A program made the translations under genes and the position numbers. Positions 1 through 7,362 of a stretch of 33,563 bases of DNA are shown here, in pieces; within the stretch, counting starts at the first letter, position 1; each line of letters starts with the position of its first letter. The DNA lies in assembly GCA_013297985.1 (NCBI GenBank), contig JAAFIY010000035.1:1-33563 (forward strand). Direction: 5' to 3'. The notes below the pieces were generated by a model. It was not told the DNA's origin and did no database searches. It was given only the letters and a program-made list of their open reading frames with translations. Source of the stretch: Comamonadaceae bacterium. Its GTDB lineage: Bacteria > Pseudomonadota > Gammaproteobacteria > Burkholderiales > Burkholderiaceae_C.

Positions 1-793
1 CAGCCACCGTTTCGATGTTGCCGCCCACGGTGAAGCGGCGCACCCGTTTGTTGCGCACGTCGGCCACTAGCACGCGGCCCTGAGGGTCAATTGCCAGGTG
101 CGCGGGGTCATTGAGTCGTGCAGCGGAGGCGAGGCCGCCATCACCGGCAAAACCCGCTGTGCCGGTGCCCGCCACCGTGGTGACGATGCCGGTGGCGGCG
201 TCCACGCGCCGAATGCGTTGGTTGCCGGTGTCGGCCACAAACAGGTTGCCGCTGCGGTCCAGCGCCACGCCCGACGGAAAGTTGAACTGCGCGGCGCGCA
301 CGCTGCCGCCATCGCCGCTAAAGCCTTGGGTTTCAGCCGTCAGGGCCGTGGCCACGCCGGTGGCGCCATCCACCCGCACCACGCGGTTGTTGGTGGGGTC
401 GGCAAAGAAGATGTTGCCCAGCCCGTCCACTGCAATTTGCTGCGCCGCAAAGCCGGTGGGGGTCACCAGCCGAATGGCGCCGCTCGCGTCCACCCGCAGC
501 AAGCGGCTGTTGTTGGCGTCCATGATCAGCAGGCGGCCGTTGCCGTCGGTGGCCACCGCCGTGGGCTGGTCCAGCGCTGCGGCCAATGCAGCGGTACCCA
601 CCGGGCTGGCGCCTTGGGTGCCACTGCCCGCTAGCGTGGTGATGGTTTGCGCGTGTGCCGCGCTGCCCCACACGATGGCTGCCACACAGAGCAGCCTGAC
701 GCTATCAAAAAAGTAGCGGCATACGCCCTTATACAGGGCGCTAGCAGCCGATTTGGCTTGAGCTTGCGTGAGGGCGGCAACAGCTTTGCTCAT
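1..793 (-). CDS. Secreted NHL-repeat propeller protein, copy 1 (3' end outside window)
   Basis: This is a minus-strand reading frame starting at ATG 793 and still open at base 1, so its C-terminus lies outside the window. The N-terminus has a basic stretch, then a hydrophobic segment ending in AAHAQ, a signal-peptidase-I-like site, so export is expected. After it come NHL-type blades such as QIAVDGLGNIFFADPTNNRV and GVALDRSGNLFVADTGNQRI, alternating with AGTGTAGFAGDGG-type loops. It is the most downstream of four tandem paralogues; 36 bp separate it from the next copy upstream, which suggests one transcript. Residues about 10-32 are encoded by the 60-bp interspersed repeat at 701-760. A short AAGG precedes the start by about 9 nt. 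NHL propellers usually act in ligand binding or as scaffolds; the ligand here is unknown. Confidence 0.85.
   Translation of the reverse strand, partial: MSKAVAALTQAQAKSAASALYKGVCRYFFDSVRLLCVAAIVWGSAAHAQTITTLAGSGTQGASPVGTAALAAALDQPTAVATDGNGRLLIMDANNSRLLRVDASGAIRLVTPTGFAAQQIAVDGLGNIFFADPTNNRVVRVDGATGVATALTAETQGFSGDGGSVRAAQFNFPSGVALDRSGNLFVADTGNQRIRRVDAATGIVTTVAGTGTAGFAGDGGLASAARLNDPAHLAIDPQGRVLVADVRNKRVRRFTVGGNIETVA
701..760 (-). repeat. 60-bp two-hairpin interspersed repeat, copy R1 (inside NHL copy 1)
   Basis: Read on the minus strand, this stretch has a GCGCCCTGTATAAGGGCG hairpin followed by a second hairpin ending in GATAGC. It aligns over 60 bp with 2402-2461 and 4076-4135, and over about 58 bp with 5913-5970, all at the equivalent place in paralogous genes. 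Shorter copies of the core occur near 21496, 23565 and 32427. It lies in frame within the coding sequence, upstream of the signal peptide. Confidence 0.75.
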
Positions 794-829
794 GACGGTT
801 GGCCTTGTGCGTTGGATGTGTGGGGCAGC

Positions 830-2494
830 CTAGGGCAGCACTTTGTAAACCCCGCGGTAGCGGCCCGCGGCAATCATTTCATCGGCATCGCGGCCATAGC
901 CCAGGTAGAACTCAGTGCCCGGCAGCAAGGTGCTGTCAAAGCTGCTGAGAATGGTGACCACCAGCCGGTTTTGGCTGAGAGTGGATGGGTCCACGTTGCG
1001 GGCAAAGGCCTGCACCGGGTTGGTCAGCGGGCCCCAGCGGGCTTGCGAATCTTGCAAAAAGATCACCGCAGGTTGGGGCACCTGCAGCAGTCGCCCTGGC
1101 ACCAGGGCCACCAAAAACACTTGCAGCGGGCCAGATGGCCCGGCGCGGCCACTCGCCGGAGCCGAGCGCGCAGCGGCTGAGAAATCAATGGTGGCGCGCA
1201 CGGTGAGCGAACTCACCAGGCCGCTGACTTCGGTGACCACTGCGCTGGCAGGAAGTGCCCCGCCCGCAGGCACCGTGAAAGCCGTATCGGGCGGCACCGG
1301 TGGGGAGGCCAGGCCGGTGATTTGCCGGATCACATAGTTGGCTTCTTGCGCAACAAGCAGGTTGCCGTTGCGATCGATCCACAACCCCGATGGCTCGGCC
1401 AAGCCGGCATTCAGGGGCGGCCCGCCGTCACCGGCAATCGACAAGCCGCCGCCTGCCAGCGCACCGGTGCCGTTGCCTGCGATGATTTCGATATTGCCGC
1501 CAGGCGTAAAGCGCCGCACCACGTTGGCGTCGGTATCGCTGACGTAAATGCGGCCCGTGCCGTCAATGGCCAGGCCTCGGATGGCCACACCAAATGACGC
1601 CGCCGTGGCCAGCCCACCGTTGCCGCTGGATGCGTTACCCAAGTCGGTGCGCCCAGCCAGCGTTTCTATGTTGCCGCCCACGGTAAAGCGGCGGATGCGC
1701 CGGTTTTGAAAGTCCACCATCACCACCCGATCGGCGTTGTCCACTGCCAGGTGGTAGGGCTGGTTGATCTGCGCCGCCGTGGCCAGACCGGTGTCGCCCC
1801 CGAAGCCTGCGGTGCCGGTACCCGCAACGATGCTCACGTTCAGCGTGACGCGGTCAATGCGCCGCACCACATGGTTGTTGGTGTCGGCCACCAGCAGGTT
1901 GCCGCTGCGGTCCAGCGCGATGCCATTGGGGAACTGAAAGAGCGCGGCACCTGCCTGCACGTTGTTGGCCGCAGCACCTTGGCCTGCACCTGCATAAACA
2001 GTGACGACGCCAGTATCGCCGTCTACCCTCAGGATGTTGTGAGCGCGGGTGTTGGCAATGAAAAGGTTACCCGCCGCATCGACGGCCATTTGCTGGGCAA
2101 ACTGGGCCAAGCCAGGGGTGGGGATGACGTCAAGCACCCCCGCAGTCACCCGCAGCACGCGGCTGTTGCGCGCGTCCATGATGAGCACCCGACCAGCGCC
2201 GCCGACCGCGACCGCGGTGGGGTCTCCCAGTGGCTGCGTCAAAGCGGGCTGACCTTGTGCGGCAACGCCCTGGTTGCCATTGCCCGCCACGCGGTTGATG
2301 ATTTGCGCGTGGGCGACACCGCCGATCAAGGCCACGACGAGGCTTAGGCGCCAGGCGGCTTGGCCCGCAAACCTGACATTCGCAAACCTTAGCCACCATT
2401 TGCTATCAAATAAATAGCTGCATACGCTCTTAACTAAGGCGCTAGCGGTTCTTTGGGCTTGCAAGCCGATGGGAGCGATTGGGTGGGTGGGCAT
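830..2494 (-). CDS. Secreted NHL-repeat propeller protein, copy 2
   Basis: A 554-residue protein with start ATG at 2494 and GGAG about 9 nt upstream. The first 45 residues include the translated interspersed repeat (…CSYLFDS…), followed by a hydrophobic core and a GVAHAQ cleavage site. About six NHL blades follow (for example GIALDRSGNLLVADTNNHVV and GLAIDGTGRIYVSDTDANVV), enough to close a six-bladed beta-propeller. A proline-rich linker (PPVPPDTAFTVP) leads to a C-terminal domain of about 140 residues ending in GTEFYLGYGRDADEMIAAGR and then YRGVYKVLP, which is nearly identical in all complete paralogues. The gene sits in a minus-strand array with gaps of 33 and 36 bp. No catalytic residues, lipobox or membrane anchor are seen, so a soluble periplasmic or secreted protein is likely; the ligand is unknown. 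Confidence 0.9.
   Translation of the reverse strand: MPTHPIAPIGLQAQRTASALVKSVCSYLFDSKWWLRFANVRFAGQAAWRLSLVVALIGGVAHAQIINRVAGNGNQGVAAQGQPALTQPLGDPTAVAVGGAGRVLIMDARNSRVLRVTAGVLDVIPTPGLAQFAQQMAVDAAGNLFIANTRAHNILRVDGDTGVVTVYAGAGQGAAANNVQAGAALFQFPNGIALDRSGNLLVADTNNHVVRRIDRVTLNVSIVAGTGTAGFGGDTGLATAAQINQPYHLAVDNADRVVMVDFQNRRIRRFTVGGNIETLAGRTDLGNASSGNGGLATAASFGVAIRGLAIDGTGRIYVSDTDANVVRRFTPGGNIEIIAGNGTGALAGGGLSIAGDGGPPLNAGLAEPSGLWIDRNGNLLVAQEANYVIRQITGLASPPVPPDTAFTVPAGGALPASAVVTEVSGLVSSLTVRATIDFSAAARSAPASGRAGPSGPLQVFLVALVPGRLLQVPQPAVIFLQDSQARWGPLTNPVQAFARNVDPSTLSQNRLVVTILSSFDSTLLPGTEFYLGYGRDADEMIAAGRYRGVYKVLP
2402..2461 (-). repeat. 60-bp interspersed repeat, copy R2 (inside NHL copy 2)
   Basis: On the minus strand the copy contains GCGCCTTAGTTAAGAGCG and then AGCTATTTATTTGATAGC, the second forming a clean 5-bp stem (GCTAT/ATAGC) with a 7-nt loop. 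It is colinear with R1, R3 and R4 and is translated as part of the N-terminal leader of the NHL protein. Confidence 0.8.
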
Positions 2495-2527
2495 GGCGCG
2501 TCGCTCCGGTTTGGCAAGGCTTTCAGA

Positions 2528-4147
2528 TCAAGGCAAGACTTTGTACACCCCGCGGTAGCGGCCCGCAGCAATCATTTCGTTGGCGTCGCTGCCGTAGCCC
2601 AAATAGAACTCGGTGCCGGGCAGCAAGGTGGTGTTGAAGTTCTCCAAAATGGTCACCACCAGTCGGTTCTGGTTGAGGGTGGCGGGGTCCACATTGCGGG
2701 CAAAGGCTTGCAGCGGGTTGGCCGGTAGGCTCCAGCGGTTTTGCGAGTCTTGCAAGAACAGCACCGGCTGCGCTGCCTGTAGCAACCGACCCGGCACCAG
2801 CGCGATCACAAACACCTGAAACGGCGGGCGTGGTGTGGTGGCGGGGGTGGTGTTGCGGGCCAGGCCTTCAGCTTGCGGGCGCTGTGAGAAGTCCAAGCTG
2901 ACCCGAATCGTCAGTGACTGCGCCGTACCACTGGTGGCGGTGGACACGGCTGCTGCAGGCAAGCCACCCGGTGCGGGGATGGTGAAGGCGGTATCGGGCG
3001 GCACCGGCGGGGGCGCCACCGCCGACACCCGCCGCACCACGTCGTACTGACTTTGGGCAATCCACAAGTTGCCCGCGTTGTCGATCCACAAGCCGCCCGG
3101 GCCGCCCATTTCGGCGTTGAGGGCCGGGCCGTTGTCGCCGCCCAAGCCGTCGATGCCGTTGCTGCCCACCACGGTGCTGATGTTGCCGCCTGGCAAAAAC
3201 GCGCGGATGCGGTGGTTTTGGTGGTCGCCCAAATAGATGCGGCCGGCACCGTCAATGGCGATGCCCAGCACCGTGTCGGCCAGGGTGGCGGCGGTGGCGG
3301 GGCCGTTGTCGCCACCAAAGCCTGCCGCGCCGTTGCCGGCCAGGGTTTCGATGGGCCCGCCGGGCAAAAAGCGGCGAATGCGGCGGTTGGACAAATCAAT
3401 GAGCACCACCCGGTCCATGGCGTCCACCGCCAATTGAGCGGGGCGGTTCAACAAGGCCGCAGTGGCTGCCGCGCCGTCGCCCCCAAAGGCGTTGGCGCCT
3501 GTGCCTGCAATCGTCGTGACAGCGTTGCCCACCAGATCAATGCGCCGCACGCGGTGGTTTTGGGTGTCGCCCACGATCAACCTGCCGCTGCGGTCAAAGG
3601 CCAGGCCATTTGGGAAGTTGAACTGTGCGGCGGTGCTGGGCCCATCGGCAAAGCCGGCCACGCCACTGCCCGCCACGGTGGTCACAGCGCCGCTGGCCCG
3701 ATCTACCCGGCGAATGCGGTGGTTAGTGGGGTCGGCAAAGAAGATGTTGCCCGCCACATCCAGCGCGATTTGCTGGGCGTTTTCGCCGGTGGTGGCCACC
3801 AGGCTCATGACGCCGGTGGCGCTGTTGATTCGCAGCAAGCGCGAGTTAAAGCCGTCCATCACCAGCACGTTGCCGTCAGGCTCTACCGCCACCGCGCGCG
3901 GTGTGTTGAGCTGCGTGGCCAAGGCCTGGCCACCCACCGCTCCATTGCCGACCACGCCGGTACCCGCAAGGCGTGTGATGGTCTGCGCCTGGGCCGTGCC
4001 GAAGCTTAAGCCCAAGGCCAAGCCCACGGCGGCCACAGCACCCGCCCAGCGGCCAACCCGTGCGCCCCACGGTCTGCTATCAATAGCGTAGCTGCTTAGG
4101 CCCATTAACAGGGCGCAGCAGGCTGATTTGGCTTGGAACAACATCAC
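2528..4147 (-). CDS. Secreted NHL-repeat propeller protein, copy 3
   Basis: A 539-residue paralogue of its neighbours. Two adjacent starts are possible, GTG at 4147 or ATG at 4144, with a weak GGGGT upstream; the longer form is given. The leader contains the translated repeat (…LSSYAIDS…), then a hydrophobic stretch ending in GTAQAQ. Six NHL blades follow, such as GLAFDRSGRLIVGDTQNHRV and GIAIDGAGRIYLGDHQNHRI, with GNGAAGFGGDNGP-type loops between blades. After the linker PPPVPPDTAFTIP comes the shared C-terminal domain (VIALVPGRLLQAAQPVLFLQ … GTEFYLGYGSDANEM). The blade sequences are closest to copy 4, which fits local tandem duplication. The upstream gap of 170 bp to copy 4 shows no clear promoter. 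Confidence 0.9.
   Translation of the reverse strand: MMLFQAKSACCALLMGLSSYAIDSRPWGARVGRWAGAVAAVGLALGLSFGTAQAQTITRLAGTGVVGNGAVGGQALATQLNTPRAVAVEPDGNVLVMDGFNSRLLRINSATGVMSLVATTGENAQQIALDVAGNIFFADPTNHRIRRVDRASGAVTTVAGSGVAGFADGPSTAAQFNFPNGLAFDRSGRLIVGDTQNHRVRRIDLVGNAVTTIAGTGANAFGGDGAAATAALLNRPAQLAVDAMDRVVLIDLSNRRIRRFLPGGPIETLAGNGAAGFGGDNGPATAATLADTVLGIAIDGAGRIYLGDHQNHRIRAFLPGGNISTVVGSNGIDGLGGDNGPALNAEMGGPGGLWIDNAGNLWIAQSQYDVVRRVSAVAPPPVPPDTAFTIPAPGGLPAAAVSTATSGTAQSLTIRVSLDFSQRPQAEGLARNTTPATTPRPPFQVFVIALVPGRLLQAAQPVLFLQDSQNRWSLPANPLQAFARNVDPATLNQNRLVVTILENFNTTLLPGTEFYLGYGSDANEMIAAGRYRGVYKVLP
4076..4135 (-). repeat. 60-bp interspersed repeat, copy R3 (inside NHL copy 3)
   Basis: On the minus strand the copy reads GCGCCCTGTTAATGGGC, then the core TAAGCAGCTA, then TTGATAGC. 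It is aligned end to end with R1 and R2 and translated in the leader of NHL copy 3. The second stem is imperfect here. Confidence 0.75.
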
Positions 4148-4316
4148 AACCCCGGGGTAAATGCAGACACGGGCGACTCTGGGTGAGCGCCGCTTCGCGT
4201 GGGTTGTATCAAACTGTGTGGACTACGGGTGTGCTTTTGTTTTGCGATCGTGATGCAGTTGGCGTGGGGCGCCGCGTGCCCTTAGCCCTTGCCTGCGGCT
4301 AGCGTGGCCTGCGTGC

Positions 4317-5981
4317 TCAGGGCTGGACTTTGTAGACGCCCCTAAAACGCCCACTAGCGGCCATTTCAGTGGCGTCGCTGCCGTAGCCCAAATAGAACTC
4401 GGTGCCCGGCAACAAGCTGCTGTTGAAGTTCTCCAAAATCGTCACGACCAGCCGGTTTTGGTTGAGGGTGGCCGGGTCCACATTGCGGGCATAGGCCTGC
4501 ACCGGGTTGGCCACCGGGCCCCAGCGGTTTTGTGAATCCTGCAAGAACAACACCGGCTGCACCACCTGCAGCAAGCGCCCGGGCACCAGGGCCATCAAGT
4601 ACACCTGAAACGGGGGCCGGGGCGGGGCGGCGGTGGTGGTGGCTGTGGGTGTGCTGGCGCGCCCCGGGGCGCTTTCAAACTGTGGCAGTTGAGAAAAGTC
4701 CAGCGTGACGCGGATGGTGAGCGACTCGGTCGTACCGGTGACTGTGGTGGTGACGGCCGCCGGGGGTAGGGCGCCCGGCGCAGGGATGCTGTAGGCCGTA
4801 TCAGGCGGCACTGGCAGCGCGGCCACGGCGCCCACGCGGCGCACCAAGTTAGACACCGGCTGGGCAATCAGCAAGTTGCCTGCAGCGTCGATCCACAGAC
4901 CTGCGGGAAAGCCGACCTGCGCGGTGGCGGCCGGGCCGTTGTCGCCACCTGTGCCGTCGGTGCCGTTGCCCGCCACAGTGGTGATGTTGCCGCCGGGGGC
5001 GAAGGCGCGCACCCGGTGGTTTTCGTGGTCGCTGATGAAGATGCGGCCCGAGCCGTCAATGGTCAGGCCCAACACACCGTTGGCCAGGGTGGCGGCCAGT
5101 GCGGGGCCGTTGTCGCCCGCAAAGCCCGCAGCGCCATTGCCCGCCAAGGTTTCGATGGTGCCGCCTGGCAAAAAGCGGCGAATGCGGCGGTTGCCGCCGT
5201 CAATGAACACCACGCGACCCGCAGCGTCCACCGCTAGGTGATGCGGTCGGGTCAGGCGCGCGGCCAACGCAGGCGCGCCGTCGCCTTGAAAGCCTTGACT
5301 ACCTGCGACGCCCGCCAGCGTGGTCACCGTATTGGCCACCAAGTCAATGCGGCGCACCGTGTGGTTTTGGGTGTCGCCCACGATCAGGCCACCGGCCCGG
5401 TCAAAGGCCAGGCCGTTCGGCGTATTGAAGCGGGCGTTGGCCACCGGGCCGTCGGCGGCGCCAGCTTGGCCTATGGCTCCAGCCAGCGTCGTTAACGCGC
5501 CGGTGGTGCGATCCACCCGCGCAATGCGGTGGTTGGTGGGGTCGGCAAAGTAGATGTTGCCAACCGCATCCAACGCGATTTGAGAAGGCCCGAGGTTGTT
5601 GACCGGGCCGCCCGAGCTGGCCACACCCTGCATAACGCCGGTGGCCGCGATGATCCGGCGCACTTGGCCAGGCTCAAAAAAACCCTGGCTGATGAGGATG
5701 TCGCCGTTGGGCTCAACTGCCACCGCAAATGGCCCTTCGACAGCGGAATTGAGGGCTTGCCCGCCATTCACCGCCGCGCCTGCCGCACCGTTGCCCGCAA
5801 TGCGGGTGATGGTTTGGGCGTGTGCGGGCCCCAGCGAAAGCGTGAGCGCCGCCGCGCACAGGGCCAGCCCAACTAAAGCGCGCCATGGACGGGGCCGATC
5901 TGTATCCCCACTGCTATCAAAGTGAGAGCTGCTTAGGCCCATTGAGCGGGCGCGGTAGCCCGATTTAGCAAACGCAAGCAT
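4317..5981 (-). CDS. Secreted NHL-repeat propeller protein, copy 4 (first gene of the array)
   Basis: The start is placed at ATG 5981 (554 residues) because GAGGTG lies just upstream and because the longer frame, up to 6056, would be translated through an obvious rho-independent terminator. A leader containing repeat R4 is followed by a hydrophobic segment ending in GPAHAQ. Six blades can be counted, from GPFAVAVEPNGDILISQGFF to GLWIDAAGNLLIAQPVSNLV, so a six-bladed propeller is likely. A Thr/Pro-rich linker (TPTATTTAAPPRPP) lies within the C-terminal domain, longer than in the other copies. The C-terminus GTEFYLGYGSDATEM…YKVQP matches the paralogues. It is first in the minus-strand array and lies only about 30 bp beyond the terminator of the iron-binding protein gene, leaving little room for its own promoter. 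Confidence 0.88.
   Translation of the reverse strand: MLAFAKSGYRARSMGLSSSHFDSSGDTDRPRPWRALVGLALCAAALTLSLGPAHAQTITRIAGNGAAGAAVNGGQALNSAVEGPFAVAVEPNGDILISQGFFEPGQVRRIIAATGVMQGVASSGGPVNNLGPSQIALDAVGNIYFADPTNHRIARVDRTTGALTTLAGAIGQAGAADGPVANARFNTPNGLAFDRAGGLIVGDTQNHTVRRIDLVANTVTTLAGVAGSQGFQGDGAPALAARLTRPHHLAVDAAGRVVFIDGGNRRIRRFLPGGTIETLAGNGAAGFAGDNGPALAATLANGVLGLTIDGSGRIFISDHENHRVRAFAPGGNITTVAGNGTDGTGGDNGPAATAQVGFPAGLWIDAAGNLLIAQPVSNLVRRVGAVAALPVPPDTAYSIPAPGALPPAAVTTTVTGTTESLTIRVTLDFSQLPQFESAPGRASTPTATTTAAPPRPPFQVYLMALVPGRLLQVVQPVLFLQDSQNRWGPVANPVQAYARNVDPATLNQNRLVVTILENFNSSLLPGTEFYLGYGSDATEMAASGRFRGVYKVQP
5913..5970 (-). repeat. Interspersed repeat, copy R4 (inside NHL copy 4)
   Basis: A more degenerate copy that retains, on the minus strand, GCGCCCGCTCAATGGGC, CTAAGCAGCT and TTTGATAGC. 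It occupies the same position relative to the signal peptide as R1-R3. Confidence 0.65.
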
Positions 5982-6010
5982 GGACACCTCGGACACAGAA
6001 ACACCGTGGC

Positions 6011-6043
6011 AAGAAAAAAGGGGCAACCATCGGCTGCCCCTTT
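6011..6043 (-). terminator. Rho-independent terminator after the iron-binding protein gene
   Basis: Read on the minus strand, AAAGGGGCA and TGCCCCTTT form a 9-bp stem with a 9-nt loop, followed directly by a run of six T. It lies 74 bp past the stop codon of the gene ending at 6117 and before the start of NHL copy 4. Confidence 0.88.
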
Positions 6044-6116
6044 GTATCAAGCCCACGCCTGCTGTGGCGGGTTTATTTGCACCCTACCGTGTCGCAGTTG
6101 GCGCCGCGCGCAGCGC

Positions 6117-7250
6117 TTACTTGAAACCGACGCGGTCCATCATCTGCTGCACGCGACCCGTGTTGGCGCCCATGGCCGCAGCGCTTACCTGTTCGACTTT
6201 GAAGTCAGCCGGGGCCATGGCGGCCAATGCGGCGTTACCCAAACGCACGCCGCGCACCGTGGGCCATTCGTTGTTGCCATCGGCAAAGTAGGCCTGCGCG
6301 CTGGGGCTGGCCAGGTATTCCAAGAACTTGGTGGCCGCGTCGATATTTTTGCTGTGCCGCGCGACCGCGCCGCCGGAGATGTTCATGTGCGTGCCGCTGG
6401 TGGCTTGGTTGGGAAACACCACGCCAATTTTGTCCATCACTGCCCGGTCTTCGGCGCGGTTGGACCGCATCAGGCGGGCCAAGTAATAGCTGTTGGATAC
6501 AGCCACGCTGCATTCGCCAGCGGCCACCGCGCGAATCTGATCGGTGTCACCGCCTTTGGGGTCACGCGCCAGGTTGGCCACTACGCCACGCAGCCATTGC
6601 TCGGTGGCAGCTTCGCCAGACCGCTGCAGCATCGCGCCCACCAAGCTGAGGTTGTAGGGGTGCGAACCTGATCGAACGCAGATGCTGCCCTTTAATGCCG
6701 GGGCGGCGAGTTTTTCGTAGGTGTCGACATCGCTGGCCTTGAGCTTGAGCTTGTCAAAAGCAATCACCCGGGCGCGGGTCGAAAAGCCAAACCAGGCAGT
6801 GCCTTCTGCGTTGGGTGCGCTGCGGAACTCGGGCGGGATGGCGTTTTCGAGCAGCGTGGATTTGATGGGGCGAAACAGGCCGTCGGCCTCGCCACGCACC
6901 AGGCGGGCGGCGTCCACCAGCAAGATCACATCGGCGGGTGATGCGCTGCCTTCGGTGCGCAGGCGCGCCAAGATGCCTGCGTCGTCGGCGTCCAGACGGT
7001 TGATGCGAATGCCCGTGGCTCGGGTGAAGTCGGCGTACAGCGCTTCGTCGGTGCTGTAGTGCCGCGCGGAATACAAGTTAAGCACTTGCTGGGCCTGCGC
7101 CGACACGGCAGCGCTGGCCAGGCCAAGCGCTAGCGCGATGGCGCCCAGCAAGCGTTTGGGTGAACCCAGCAGGCGACCGGCGACGGATTGAGGGACGTGC
7201 GACATGGTGGTGTGGCGGCTCGTGGCCGAACGGGTTGAAGGTGCGGCCAT
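6117..7250 (-). CDS. fbpA: Fe(3+) ABC transporter substrate-binding protein (FbpA/FutA type)
   Basis: A periplasmic solute-binding protein of 377 residues from ATG 7250, or 362 from the internal ATG at 7205 (MSHVPQ), which gives a more normal signal peptide; neither start has a strong ribosome site. The signal peptide ends near VSAQAQ, and the mature part opens with VLNLYSARHYSTDEALY, typical of ferric-ion-binding proteins. The pair of tyrosines in VSNSYYLARL matches the iron-coordinating Tyr-Tyr of FbpA/FutA. The C-terminal lobe includes SGTHMNISGG and FLEYLASPSAQAYF, standard for the family. A Fur-box-like sequence lies directly upstream and a terminator downstream, so this is a monocistronic, probably iron-repressed unit. 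No permease or ATPase gene accompanies it in the window. Family assignment is firm; iron as ligand is inferred. Confidence 0.92.
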   Translation of the reverse strand: MAAPSTRSATSRHTTMSHVPQSVAGRLLGSPKRLLGAIALALGLASAAVSAQAQQVLNLYSARHYSTDEALYADFTRATGIRINRLDADDAGILARLRTEGSASPADVILLVDAARLVRGEADGLFRPIKSTLLENAIPPEFRSAPNAEGTAWFGFSTRARVIAFDKLKLKASDVDTYEKLAAPALKGSICVRSGSHPYNLSLVGAMLQRSGEAATEQWLRGVVANLARDPKGGDTDQIRAVAAGECSVAVSNSYYLARLMRSNRAEDRAVMDKIGVVFPNQATSGTHMNISGGAVARHSKNIDAATKFLEYLASPSAQAYFADGNNEWPTVRGVRLGNAALAAMAPADFKVEQVSAAAMGANTGRVQQMMDRVGFK

Positions 7251-7260
7251 CTTAAACTAA

Positions 7261-7280
7261 ACAAGAATGATTCGCATTTG
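7261..7280 (-). promoter_or_regulatory. Putative Fur box upstream of the iron-binding protein gene
   Basis: The minus-strand sequence AAATGCGAATCATTCTTGTT strongly resembles the Fur operator core (…GATAATCATTATC). It lies 11-30 bp upstream of the ATG at 7250. The downstream gene encodes a ferric-binding protein, which fits Fur repression. The rest of the 7251-7362 gap is AT-richer than its surroundings and must hold the promoter, but I cannot place a convincing -35. Confidence 0.7.
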
Positions 7281-7362
7281 ATTAACCACACAGAAAACTG
7301 CAGAACAGACTGACACACTACGAGGGCCAAACCGCTAGGGCTTCGGGCCGAACGGCGGCTTG

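Noticed and set aside
3053-4009. Long plus-strand open frame over NHL copy 3
   Set aside because: It is antisense to a clear protein and its translation is Ala/Gly/His-rich without known motifs; similar shadows occur opposite the other NHL copies.
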